A stretch of 64,000 bases of DNA from Klebsormidium nitens (taxonomy: Eukaryota > Streptophyta > Klebsormidiophyceae > Klebsormidiales > Klebsormidiaceae): NCBI GenBank assembly GCA_000708835.1, contig DF237337.1, positions 1-64,000 on the forward strand, given 5' to 3'. Positions 44,228 to 56,323 of this stretch are shown here, piece by piece. The translations under genes and the position numbers were made by a program. Every line of letters begins with the position of its first letter. The stretch's first letter is position 1. The notes below the pieces were generated by a model. The model did no database searches, was not told the DNA's origin, and saw only the letters and a list, made by a program, of their open reading frames with translations.

Positions 44228-47200
44228 CTACGCACTCAACGACCAGATCATGATAAGACCGTCGTCATCCGTCGAGATAAGCTTCCTGGCGTCCGGACTG
44301 AACTTGATGGACCGGACGGTGCCGCTGTGTCCGAAATTCTCGGCCAGGAATTGGCACGCGGGAAATTCCCACAGCCGAATTGCGTGGTCGGACCCAGCGG
44401 TAGCCAGGAGCGCCCCGCTGCAGAATCCAGACAACATTTTTATGACCCTTTTCTTATGAAACTTTTGCAAATGACGGAACAGTGCTGTAGGCGTTTCGAA
44501 GCGAAAGTGTACCTTCGTGATCAAGACTCCGCCTGAGAACATGCGGGATGACGTTAACTGCACGCTTTGACTGGATGCAGTGAGCACGAACCCCTCTGAT
44601 CCTCTTACCGTCGCAGCAGTATTCTACTTTTGAGTTCCGCAAGAAAGATCCTGGAGCCGCAAAAGGGTCTCAGGCACCGAGATCGATATAGATCGTCACG
44701 TTGGCAGCATGATTATTTTGTCACCTTTTTCGTTTGCCGCGTCGTTATCCATCTCGAGATGGCGAAACGTTCGTTACAGAAAAGATGTGACCAATCCAGA
44801 CACACGAGCCGCCTCTGAACATAGTCACCCCTACGCTGGGTCGGCAAGCCCTCCCCTCGTGACGTTGCACGGCGCCAGAGCTGACCTAGCATGACGTCAC
44901 TCTCTCACCTGGCGGAAAACGCAACGCAGGTCGGCTCCCCGGTGTGCGGCTCCGGGATGCGGTGCACCGGCTCCGACTGCCGCAGATCCCAAACCGTCAC
45001 GTGACGGTCCTGGCCGATGGTTACCACTTGGACCTGAAAAGGAAACGAAAAAGAAAAGAGAGAGTGAGTCGATCGATGAAGCGAGTAACGTATTGCACAG
45101 TGCACGAGGTAAATGACACGAAACTGTGAGACGCCGGATGCTTGCGACCAGAAGAACGACAAACACGGATAAGGTTGTTGTTTTTGTCCGCCTTGTTCCA
45201 TGTTGCCGAGTTACTTCGGGTGAGGTGGATTGCGGTGCTGGACATGGTCTCGTGAGGGACAAACTTATGTCTGCGGATCAGCATCGGCTCTTTGGTAAGC
45301 GACCAGTTCACACTCAAAGCAGAGGCACAATGGACGGGTCCAGATCTGTCGCTTCAATAACTCTCGTGTAACCTAAGAGCCGTGTGACCTAAGATAGGCA
45401 CCCGGGGGACGGGTGGGGTTGGTATGGTGGTTAGGGTGGGTTGGGGTGCGGAGCGGGTGTTTACATCGGTTAGGTTTTCAGTTTGAAGTGCCCGGGTAAC
45501 TTGTATCTTAGGTCACACGCCCGTAAGGTCACACAAGAGTTGCCGGTATAGATTGATCCGTCTCGTTCTGAGTAATGGAGGCAAAAGAAAGTGACCGGCA
45601 CTGTCTAATAAGAAACATTATACCGTCCGGGAAAAGCCAGCCAGGTTGGTTATCTGTTCTTCCCGCACCAGAAACTCACCTTATCAGGGTGCACGGCCAT
45701 CCCGTTGATCGCCCCCCCTTTGTGGATTAGGGTCTTGACGCTTCGCTCCGTTCTCAGGTCCCACAGCTGTAGGCTGTGGTCGCGACTGCAAGACAGCACC
45801 TGGGTTCCGCCGCTCATTTCTGCCAGACCGGTTATCCGCGCCTGCGGAAAAGGGACGGATCGGATCAGGCTAAACCGGGGTTCGGCGTGCGGAATACCGG
45901 ACGGGTCAGAGTGGCGAATACTAGCAGAAACGGACGCCGCACGGCTGACGACGGCGCACTTCTTGGGTTCCAGCACAACTGGGTTCTGTCGTAAATTGGA
46001 TATCGATAACCTGATATTCCAACGATCCTGAAACCTTTTATGCGTAGTAATGGAACAAACACTTCCAGAGTTCTCTCGGCGACACATCAACTTCAGTTGG
46101 ACATGCACTCGCAGTCTGCTCGACTTCCTACAATTCGTACGCGCTTCGTAGCAGACTTGGAGGCGCTCGATCATTGCGATCTGGCAGGAACGACTTGCCT
46201 CCGGGCACAACAGCTTGAACTCTTAGCCGCAGGTCTCACCACAATGAGGCTTCAGTACTTTCGGAATGATTGAGACCAATAAAGACTGAGCAACTGAGCC
46301 CGAAGTGTTTGTTGCATGTACCGTTGATATGAGTCCTGAAAGCGGATTTTGCTGTAGCTTCAGAAGCATGTTCACCGATACAACGGGACCGGAACTCTAG
46401 CGCATGACTTCCGTTGGATCCTTCTTCGCCAGGTTTTGCCGGACATTCTCGCACGAGTCTCCTCACCGTGTGCAGCTTCATATGCGCCTTCATCTGCCGC
46501 GTCCGTATATTCCACGTGCGTACCTCCCCGTGCTCTCCCCCGGTCACAATCAGTTCCTTTTCCGGCACCGAAATCAGCGCGGTAACGCCCCCGGGGTGCG
46601 CCTCAGGAATCGCCCATACTAGTTCTCCAGCTGTCGACATTTGGGGGTTTGGGATCAGCGAGGTTTGGGGGTTTGCATGGCACCGGATCTGGCCGTCGGC
46701 CCAGCCGCTGAAGCACGCGCCCGGCGCGAGCGCGACGCAGGTCGCGCCGCCGACGTTCTTGCAGGCACCCTGGAGGGGTTAAGAGCGGGGTTTATTGTTG
46801 CCCGAAAGAGACAAGATACGGCAGGGTCATGGAGGCCTTCTGAACGGTTGCTGATTGCAATCAGTGAACAGCTGCGAGAGAAGTTCCTTAACATTCTGAA
46901 ATGCTGGCGAGACATTCACGAGAGGTTGTAGCAAGGACTTGCGGCTAGTATCAAACGCGGCCGCCCCGCCCTCTATAATTCCAAAACTGATCGCAGAATC
47001 GTGCCATCCGATGGTGGATAATGTATTCTGCGGGAGTAGGTTATTAGTCATGTTCACAAACAAGTGCGCGACGACACCGATAGGGAAGCATACCGTGCCG
47101 TAAGACGAACCACGAATTCTAGAGCAGATCCCAGCCGTAAAGCTAAGCGCATCGCAAAGGCGCGACCGTTCTCTCATGTTGAAGATTGACTAAGGAAGCG

Positions 47201-50200
47201 AAGTACGTGGTCGCTACTCAAAGGTGGTCCCTCACCTTCGCTACGCTTGAGTAGGAGTCGAGGTCCCACAGTCGCACGGATCCGTCGCTTGAGCAACTGC
47301 AGAGCCGAACGGAGAGGCTGAATGTGAGAATTGATGTCGAGAACGCGTGCCTTTGACCGTAACAAGTCCGCTTCGAAGACTCACGAATTACCTGCTCTTT
47401 TCCATTTACTTCAAGGTAAAAATCTTCGTACCCGAAGCCTCATGTGAATTTGCCTAAAATGTCATCCCTTAAAGCCTTCATGTTGTGGATTGTCTAGAAT
47501 GTTATTCCTCAGATTAGCAAAACGTCCAGTCCAGCTTTGTTCAATTGAATCAATCAGTCTCCTTACACAGATATCTCTCTTCATCAGGCGGCAGCACTCA
47601 AAGCAGGGACAGGGGAAAACGTCAGCCGTACCTAGCAAACACGTCAGCCCTGTCCGGAAGGAACGCCGCCCCAGTCACACCCGCGGTGTGGTTCTCGCCA
47701 ATCATCGTTGCCTCTATCTCCGGACGAGTGACGGTGTGAATGTACCCCTCGGCAGTTCCCACCAGCATCAGCCCAGCTGACGTGTCAGTCGCTGAGAGGG
47801 AGGTGACGGAGCCGGCGAACGCCAGCTTGGGCGGGTTGCGGCGGGAAAGGGTCCCAATCTCCACATGGCCTGGAGCAAAAAGATCAAATATATTCAGTAA
47901 CAAAGTACGTATGTGCATTTCGCGAAGAAAGCCCGCTTACTTTGAATGCTTGGCGACTGCAAAGCCTCAGTGCAGCAAACTATCAGCCGCAGCTCTGACC
48001 ACATAAAAGGTTTCGGTGCCACGTCTTCTTCCGGCCTTGCAGATGGCAAGAAACCACCTTCGGTATAAGAATCAATTGTCAACCTGGACTTACTCTTCCG
48101 CGATCCTCGCAGTACCCCAACCCCACTTGCTCTTCTGAAAAGGATGAAGCAGCGAAAACCCTTTGAACCCCCTGTGTGGCTCCACGTTCCTCAGTTCCTC
48201 AAAAGGCGCCAGAGCAACGACTCGAGCTTACCTGAGCCTTTCCGCTGCAGCGTGTTCGCCGCCGTAGCCGCCGTCGAATCTGGTGCGGGTACGACAGTAA
48301 CTGTCCCGTCGCCTCCGCCTACCACGAACTCGGACCAGCGGCCGGCTGCGATGTTGTCCACTACCAGGAGCGTGTTCACACCGCGCGCGCACACGGGCTG
48401 GGTTGTGGACTGCAGCATAGATAGGTTAAAGTCGTGGTTAGAGTCACCGAGTTCCAGGTTGGGAGGACGATATCCCGCGTAGGGGCGCAGATAAAGACTT
48501 CGAAAGCAGGGCGAGCGGGTTGACAGCGAATGAGCACTGAGCTTGTATCGGGTGTTAGCGCTCGCGTGTTAGGAGGGCGCCCAATCGAATGTAGATTGCA
48601 ACTTTCTAGTTTGTCGGCTTATGGGTTATCACAGCAATCAGGAACCGAAAGTTTGTGGTCTGGAAATTAGAGGCAGGCAAAAGGCGATCCCAAAAAGAGA
48701 CCGGGGTTGGCAGGAATGCGATGAACCCAGGATTCGTTCGCAGCTTGTTGACGAGAACTTTTGCGTATCGTTCTCTCCTTGTCCCCAGGGAAGATGCACC
48801 TTGCTGCAACGCCTCTTTCTTATAAGAGCCCGAGCTTAACGAGTCGCTATCGTCGAAGTTTAGTGGAGAAAGACTGACTGGTGAAGTTGAGACATAAGAG
48901 AGGTCAAGGGTATAGATAGGACGTCAGCAGACGCTCACTTGCAACGTCAGCGTGGCGAGACTGAAGCTCGCCACGTCACCCGTGGTCGTCCCGGCGTGGA
49001 GCCATCTTGCGGCTTTAGCGGGCGCAAAAGCGAGCGACACATACTCTCGTACGACCGACCCCGTTGTGCACTTTGCGCTGGTCAAAGTGCCCCGGTTGGG
49101 GTCCAATATCCTGCACAATGGTTGGTTCCGTTTCTCATCCCATATCTTTCGATTGAAGTATAACTGCGTCGATCGGAGCTTTGCTTCCAGGCCGTTCCAA
49201 GAGAAGGTTCCTCGTTTTAAAGTACGATCCCGCACAGCTGTTTCTTGGCTCTTTAAATAACTGACTACTCTATATACCACAGCCGCACAAGTAAGTGCAA
49301 TACGGAAGCTCGCTTGGAACGTCACAAAACGTCTCCGTTCCTGCTTCACCTGAAGTGATACGAAGGCGCACGCGGCTGGCGAAACTTGCGGATCCAGCTT
49401 AATCCGTCCGTGAATGTCGACCAAGGTTTGAACTAGACCAGCTCTCGGTTATTTTTGACACAAGATTTCATCGATTGGAAAGGCACTTACCATGTTAGTA
49501 GAGTTTTGCCTCCAGCCGTGGCCAATCGGTAGCGCCCGGTGTGCCTGCCCTGGCCATCCTCTTCCAACCCGCCCCAAGCAAGGGCCACCGTCGAGACGGG
49601 GTTGGCGGGAACAGACGCCACCTGTCAGAGGAACAGACATGTCATTCCTGGTAGTAAGTTGCTAATTGCTAACGTGGCAGAAGCAAGGTCGGTAACCAGC
49701 TGCCTTCATCCAGGCTGGCCGAACTTTTGCAGGCTAGGAGAAAGTCAAGGAGGCTTTTGTCGGTAAGACTGCCCGATTGGATTGTTTTTCCAAGGCATCG
49801 TTCAGGGTCATGTTGGTGAGCTTTGATGTCGATAAAATCGTGCCAGCTTTACAGACAAAGTGTACACTAGCTAGTACGTGCCAGCGTGAAGAGGACCACC
49901 TCAACAAAGAGCTTGATACAAAGCGACTCACGATGCAGCCGCTGCTTGTATCCCAGACGATCATCTTCCTGTCTCTGTCGTTCCCAACACTTGCCAGCAG
50001 CTTTCCATCGGGGGAGAAGGCGACACACGCAACTCCGAAGTCGTGCTCTGAGAGGCGGAATGCAATCGAGCGCTTGGCGTAGTTCCAGATGAGGAGGTCG
50101 GCGTTCTTGCCGGTCTGGCCGGAGGCGAGGAGTTTGGCATTGGGAGAGAGGGCCAGGCAGGTTATTGGAGCATCGTGGCCATGTAAGAACGACTGCAAGG

Positions 50201-51355
50201 GAGACGGACATAAGCAATTCTGACTAAGGACTTAGGACTTAGAACCTTTCATTATTTTTTCCTGTGAGTGTGCCTGCAGTTAGAGCAGCCATTGGCTTCC
50301 CGTGTGGTAAATACGCTGACCTTAACTCTTTCTTGTCAGTGAAGGGGACAGGGTGCTCTCAGGAGATCAGTTTTGATCGGATCTGAAAGCTGATTAGGTC
50401 AACCGTAAGGATTTTTAATTTGACAGAAAGATGATAGATGGAAGAAGATGGACGATGATGGAAGACGATTTCATTCATGACGATTGAGCTTGTGATAAGT
50501 CTCATTGACTGGGGGCCTCACTCTCCCCTCAGCAACTATGCTTGCAGCTGGAGTCAGGCTCACATTAAGGTGTGGCCAGTGTAACGTACAGGTGACGTAC
50601 AAGAACTCTACAAAGCAATCTTTCATTTCCTTCTCGCAGGCCCCTCTATACCCTCTAGCTCATCAGTAATTCGAGCTGTTCTCCTGGACTAAGAACCGTA
50701 TGTGAAACCGGGTTATCTTTCAAACCAAGCCCGAGAGTGCACCTAGCTGCCCGGACAACCTTATCAGCAACTTGCTATGCTTGACCTTCAAGGACAAGCT
50801 GCATAGATCTTGGCATCCAGTCAGATCCCCGTAAAGGGAGCAGCAGAGAAGTTTGGGCACCTTTTCCCAGACTCTTCAACTAGAGGAGGGGGTAAGGTCA
50901 AGAAAGAGTCCATTGCTGCTCACCTGGTCGGTTGGATTGGTGGTGCTAGCGATGACGATGCAGGCTCCAACTGCATAAGTCATCTCCGCCCCGCTTGGGT
51001 GAAGCTGAAGACCGCTCCTTATTTGGCCACTGCATCAAACACTGAGCTGACACTTTAAAAGCAGGACATTCAGTTGCTTTGCCGGTCCAGCTCCAGCTCG
51101 ATTGAAATGCAGTTACATTCCAGTCGAAGCAAGCTCTTTGCAAAACACGAGCTTACTGCTTCCATTAGATTGGATCGGACAAGATTGCTGGGGCACTCAG
51201 ACAAGAAGTTTACTTTGACCAGCTCTACGTATGTGCTTCCACATAGCGTTCTAAAAGTGGGTTTCCTGGCTACATCGACCAGTGTCTGACCTGAAGCCGG
51301 TCGCATGTTCCAAGGAAAGGCCCCAGGACCCATCAGTCCTGCTGTCCGAACCCAT
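44228..51355 (-). CDS. CFAP52: CFAP52 / WDR16-like ciliary WD40-repeat protein
   Basis: Twelve exons: 51355-51291, 51029-50924, 50192-49932, 49621-49491, 49110-48939, 48409-48232, 47869-47632, 47296-47236, 46769-46467, 45841-45680, 45033-44909, 44417-44228, all in phase, 663 aa (human protein about 620). The order of blocks follows CFAP52: ATGFSGQIRSGLQLHPSGAE (IGFNG..LK.HP), SFLHGHDAPITCLALS, DLLIWNYAKRSIAFRLSEH, KMIVWDTSSG, GTTTGDVASF, VTSLSATDTSAGLMLVGTAE, SSDGSVRLWDLDSYSSV, GGEHGEVRTWNIRTRQ, SRDHSLQLWDLRTER, IGQDRHVTVWDLRQ and GHSGTVRSIKFSPDARKLIS. CFAP52 is a microtubule inner protein of motile cilia, so the organism should make flagellate cells. The exon 1 donor (GTCAGA) is weak. The intron at 45034-45679 contains a TIR element. 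Confidence 0.88.
45359..45541. mobile_element. MITE-like foldback element in a CFAP52 intron
   Basis: A 183-bp segment with terminal inverted repeats of about 48 bp: AACTCTCGTGTAACCTAAG at the left end and, reversed, AACTCTTGTGTGACCTTAC at the right, both continuing through CGTGTGACCTAAGATA to CCCGGG. The 60-bp centre is very G-rich on the plus strand (GGGTGGGGTTGG, GGTTAGGGTGGGTTGG) and could form a G-quadruplex. No coding sequence and no clear target-site duplication. The centre matches a segment in importin-9 intron 12. Confidence 0.7.
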
Positions 51356-52032
51356 TCTTTCCACACGTCCCAACAGATTGCCAAACCCTAATCTTTCAAC
51401 CGCCTGTCTATCGCCGCACTTTGAATTGAACGGTTCTTGGCCCTCTTCAATTGTTGCAATAGAAGCTGGGGAGCGAGGACACTGAATCTTCAATGAAGCA
51501 AATGATGGGTAATTTGAGTAGAGGGATCGAGACGACCGTCTCCCTGAACTGAAGTTCTGCGGAAGGAGGAGTGGACGTCCTTGCAGGGCATCGATCGCAA
51601 TTGGCGCTGGTGAGGAGGAAACTCGTGCCCCGAGAGTGCTGGGGGGATCTGAACAAGGCACTCGCTGCCCGGAAGGTAACTTCCGACCACTTCTCAATTA
51701 TTTCTCCCCTCGCAGAATCTCCCGGAGATATGGCCGCCCGGGGTTAAATTGACTCTACGCGCATCCAACCGGGTACTCAGAGCGTTGTTAGGGTTCTGAT
51801 GCTGACTGGACTCTGAGTCTTATCTTGCAATTGCACTGTGCAGCTGTCTTCCGAGTTTCAGGGCTTGGACAACCTCTTTCCACCTTTCCCTTTAAAGAGC
51901 AACATTTCTGGTTGCGGCGCCAAGCAGAGCAAGCGGAAAGGTCTCCTGGAGGCAGCTTCGACTCTCCTCTTCTCGTTCATTCAACCTTAGTGGGACCCTT
52001 AGTGTGAAAAGAGGCGTGAAAGCTGGCGGACG
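51356..52032. promoter_or_regulatory. Short divergent promoter between CFAP52 and ECH2
   Basis: The CFAP52 ATG (51355, minus) and the ECH2 ATG (52033, plus) are 677 bp apart and face away from each other, so the two genes must share this promoter space. No clear TATA box or known ciliary (X-box) element was identified. Confidence 0.4.
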
Positions 52033-55000
52033 ATGAACGCCTCAGCGATCGACCCAGGCCGCGTCCTAGGCTACAAATTTGAGGAGGTGAGTGAAGGTGC
52101 CGAGAATGTACTTGAGAGCTTCACCTTTCATCGAGTGAGGAACTCTCTGCATTTAGGAGTTTGTGTATCTTGAGCGCCTCTCCAATGCTGCAATTTGGAG
52201 TGGAGAAATTTGGTGGTGTGGTTGAAGATTGCAGATTTCAGATTGGACTGAATGTGCAACTGAACGAGAACCATCAGAATGCTGATTACACTGTGTGGTT
52301 GATGCCTGCAGAGCAGCTTTGATTACTCAATAAGGTAAGTCCGGACAAAACTTACATTCACCAATCAAAACGTATGAAAATCAACCCACTGGATGCATGT
52401 ATCTTAGAAGCAACTCTGCGGACATCAGAGCCAAGGAGGTGTGAGCGTAAGGTCTCTTCCCCACCGGGTTGTACATATTGGTAACCTCGTTTAAGTTCTT
52501 GCACGACGGCAGCCCTTTTAACAAGTTGGCAATGTCGGATTACCTAGAGAATACTGCTTGCTGTTAAAGGAAGGATCAGGGATCTCAAAACGGTTCTAAC
52601 ATGGAACATGGGGGACTCGCAGAAGGACTCACTCTTCTCCGGTTTCTCTGACAGGGACGTCATTCTGTATGCACTGGGAATTGGGGCTGCAGCGTTAGAT
52701 CAGACAAACCCTGCCGAGCTTGCGTTTGTCTACGAAGGGGAGTCTGGGAGAAATTTACAGGTGTGTGACAGTGACGTCTAGTGAAGCTGGTGGTTCTCTT
52801 TCACAACCTCTTGCCTTTTGAATTGTAGGATGCAGTCTGGACTAGCTGTGGGTTCTAACCTGGGTCAAGCATCGTTTGCACACTAGAGTAGCTAGTTCAG
52901 TGCGTAATCAGCGAGGCCCCATGAGGCTTCCAGTTGAGATAGTAACCACTGCCTCAAAAGCTTTTTCAGTGATTGCTTATTACTGGTTTTCCTTGGCCAG
53001 GTGCTTCCAACCTTTGGCGTCCTCTTCCCGTCTTCACTGGTCTCAGAGCTTCTGAAGGTACCAGGCTTGCAGTAAGGAGACTGAAACTCTCGAGCACTTC
53101 TAGAGCAGAGACGTCAAGCCAGATGACTGCTTGCAACGCAGGAGGATGCAGCATGTTCCCTGACACTTTCCTTCATGTCTTCGTCCTGTTTACGAGTTGA
53201 AAGAGGATTGAAAGGGAAGGGATCAGGTGTATTAGTCACAAACACTTAAATCCGGAGTTCAAGCTTAACCAGGCGTAGCCAGTCGATAACACTCCACTCC
53301 GCTTATGCAGGTTTGATCCCAAGCTTCTTCTGCATGGCGAGCAGTACCTAGAGGTTCTACGACCCCTTTCGTCAGAAGGCCAGGTAAGCCTGGGCTGAAG
53401 ACCTTTGCAAGGTCAGTAATCTGTGTAAAACATTGTTGGGTTGGATGTCAGCCAATGGAAGCGCCAATTGCTTGGACTCAAATGTAGATGGTCTCGCCCT
53501 GTCGAATTGCTTCTGAACTGGTTGCATGTCCAGGCAGATCATTGTTGAAGGCTGAGTTGCTCATGGCCTTCGGTCTGATGCTTGCCTTTTCAGAACGAAG
53601 ATCGGAACTGGTTTCTTTTGCTGCAGATCAAGAACACGAGTTCCGTGACGGGCCTACATGACAAAGGTGGAAACTCACGGAAGCCAACATCCGATGTCTT
53701 CCAATGAATCTGATCAATTGCTCCTTGTACTGGAGTCTCTTCTTCCTCGTCCATTCCTGCCTTTGAGTTGCGAGTTGGTGTGAGGGAAGCAGACTTGCAG
53801 AAATCCGGAGTAATCCGTAGTAATCCGTAGTAATCCGTAGCATATGCCCCCCAATCGTGCATCATACCCGTCAAGATATTCAAAAGTGTTTTGCAGGCAA
53901 GGCGGCGATGATTGAGGTAGAGACCAGGAGTTGCGACGCCCAAACCGGGCAACTTGTCTGCATTAACAGGTGACGGTTGATTCCCGTGTCTTTTTGCGAT
54001 GCTACAATGTTTTTGGTATTGCCGCTCTCTGCTCTCTTCGCCAATTGGATTTGTCGTGAGCTTCTGGTGCCTACGGTGGATGGACGAACAGAGTTGAAAG
54101 TGATGATTCGTGACATCTATAACGCCGCTGACGCACCCTGTTGGCGCACTCGGCATGCAAGCAGAGTTGTGAAGCAAGCGTCTTTCTGTTTCTTGATGTT
54201 TCTCCATCCGTCTTCTTGATTGTGTCTTTAACGGAGTCCCGGTCGTCAGGATTCCGTTACGGTCGCTTCTCATCGTCTTACGACCGTCGACGGTTCACAG
54301 CAGTCGAATCTGCATGCTCCTTCTCGCACCTGTCGAAAGCATCTGCAGGAATTTGAAACGAAAATATGGTTGCAGATCTACCTGTGTTTTGCGGGGTGCT
54401 GGCGGCTTCAGCTCGCATACCACAAGCCCTTCAACATCTGGGCGTGACAGCAGCACCTCCGCAAAACCCGCTAGGAGTTCCGCTGCTTCAAAGAGCGGCA
54501 GAAAGCCAGACTTGAGCCGCACACCAGACTTTGTGCATGAGGAACGGACTGCGCCTGACCAGGTGAGTAACAATGATCGAAGCTGAGAAAAGTCAGCCGC
54601 ACCCGCATTTTTTTTAAACAAGGACATGAAGTCCGACGCATCGTTTCAGCGTTCGTACAATTGTCAGCCATTACGATCAGGCAGCTCCGTTTGCGTCGAT
54701 CTGCTTCCCTGAACTCGATGTCTCTAAACGAATCTCAACTGCTGTCCAGAGGGCCTACTGATGGAGAACCTCTGGGGAAAGCCGACCAACATGCAGATGC
54801 ACAGGAGTTTTCGAGAACCTTATCCTGATATGAGCGGATCGGCATTTAACTTCTTAGCGCCATGACAGCAATTCGACGGATATCATTTTCTAGTTGTCTT
54901 CTACTGCAGGCGCTTGTGTACCGCCTCTCCGGGGATCACAACCCCTTGCACGCCGACCCCGCGTTTGCGAAGGCTGCAGGGTACGTCTTTTCCGCTCCTG

Positions 55001-56323
55001 CGTCGTTCCTTTCGAGCTACGAAGAGAAAACTAAACACTATCTGCGTGGAGCTGGAGGGCGGAGTTGCTTGGTTGATGCTTGTTTTGGAATTGGTGGGAT
55101 TTTGCCTGGATTGGAAAGTTGCAAGGAAGAACGGAGATTCCTTCTGTGTGAATTGTTTTGACCAATTGACGTAATGGTGTTACCTGTCCTTGTGTTTGCG
55201 TAACTATGCAGTCTTCTCAACCGATTTTACAGTGACTGGTTTCATTTGAAGCCCCAGCCAAATCGTCATCGACCACTTTCAGGACAAGACAATCGGCTGA
55301 CATCCTCCAGATGTCATTTTGGACTTGATTTCGACATTGCAGAATTCATACCCGCTCTTATAGAAGGGAACGTTTTGCATAACCAGGAGTCGGATTAAGT
55401 CCCTGTCTTTCCGAACTGCTAAACGGTGCACACTTTCTTCGTGCAGCTTTCCCCGCCCCATTCTCCACGGCTTGTGCTCCCTGGGCTTCGCCGTCAGGGC
55501 CGTCCTGAAGAAGTGCTGCGGAGACGACGTGTCCCTCTTCAAGAGCGTCCAAGCACGCTTTCTTTTACACGTGTTTCCTGGGGAGACGCTTGTGACAGAA
55601 ATCTGGCAGACCCCGGGCTCTACTAGGTAAGCTTTTCTTGCAGATGTTTTTGAATTCGTTCGAAGTGATTCCGGAATATTCGGTTAAAGTAGCCTCGACA
55701 CGTAGCTGCAAGGATCGCACTTTTAAGAAATGTTGAAGGTGACCTTGAGAAACAAGCGTAAACAAGTAGAATCCCGCCTTCGCAGAAGCAAGCGGCTTCT
55801 GAGGCATCGTTCGCATCTGGGATCTTGTCGCCAAGGTTTCGATACATGCTCGAAGGTGGTAGATGAACTCAATCATGGGTACAGTTATTAGATGTTATTG
55901 CCGCATGGCAAAGTCGACGAAAAGAATATAGAAGCTACAACCAGCGGCCGAACCACCACTCTATTGTGTACGGTCGTAGACTAGCGGTCGATGTCATTCA
56001 GCTGTGATCTGACGTTCAATAGTGGGTAATGATATTGAATGTGAATTGATACAGAGCCTTCTGTCTTGGCACAAACACAGAGGAAAGGGATCAGGCTTGC
56101 AGGTGGACAGGCAATGAGCGGCCAAACATATGCTCCTTCTTTCGTGCTAGAGGGTCTGTTCCAAGTATCCGAGCAATCGAAACAGCGCGCTCCAGACAGG
56201 GCCTTCTCAACACTTTCCTCTTCTGGCCCTTGCAGTTTGACATTCAGAACGTCTGTCAAAGAGAGGCAGAAGCCGGTGCTTTCGGGAACAATCCGCCTGA
56301 ATCTGGCGCATTCTCGCATCTGA
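52033..56323 (+). CDS. ECH2: Peroxisomal enoyl-CoA hydratase 2 (hydratase-2, MaoC/MFE-2 type)
   Basis: Eleven exons: 52033-52086, 52312-52334, 52655-52760, 53001-53071, 53311-53383, 53627-53666, 53897-53969, 54376-54562, 54910-54980, 55447-55626, 56236-56323, all in phase, 321 aa. It follows Arabidopsis ECH2: RDVILYALGIGA, VLPTFGVLF, FDPKLLLHGEQYLEVLRPL, STCVLRGAGGF, then the hydratase-2 signature YRLSGDHNPLHADP (about 213-226, with catalytic Asp218 and His223), GFPRPILHGLCSLGFA and SVKERQKPVLSG. It hydrates 2-trans-enoyl-CoA to the (R)-3-hydroxy form, needed to degrade unsaturated fatty acids with cis double bonds at even positions. The end is Ser-Arg-Ile, a minor plant type 1 peroxisomal signal. 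Exon 2 is only 23 bp. A serine-rich linker (about 155-185) is longer than in Arabidopsis. Confidence 0.93.
53801..53840 (+). repeat. 10-bp tandem repeat in ECH2 intron 6
   Basis: Three perfect TAATCCGTAG units preceded by one degenerate unit (AAATCCGGAG). Minisatellite-like slippage product. Confidence 0.85.

Noticed and set aside
53590-54273. 227-codon minus-strand open frame inside ECH2
   Set aside because: It crosses ECH2 exons 6 and 7 and the 10-bp tandem repeat; no recognisable domain.
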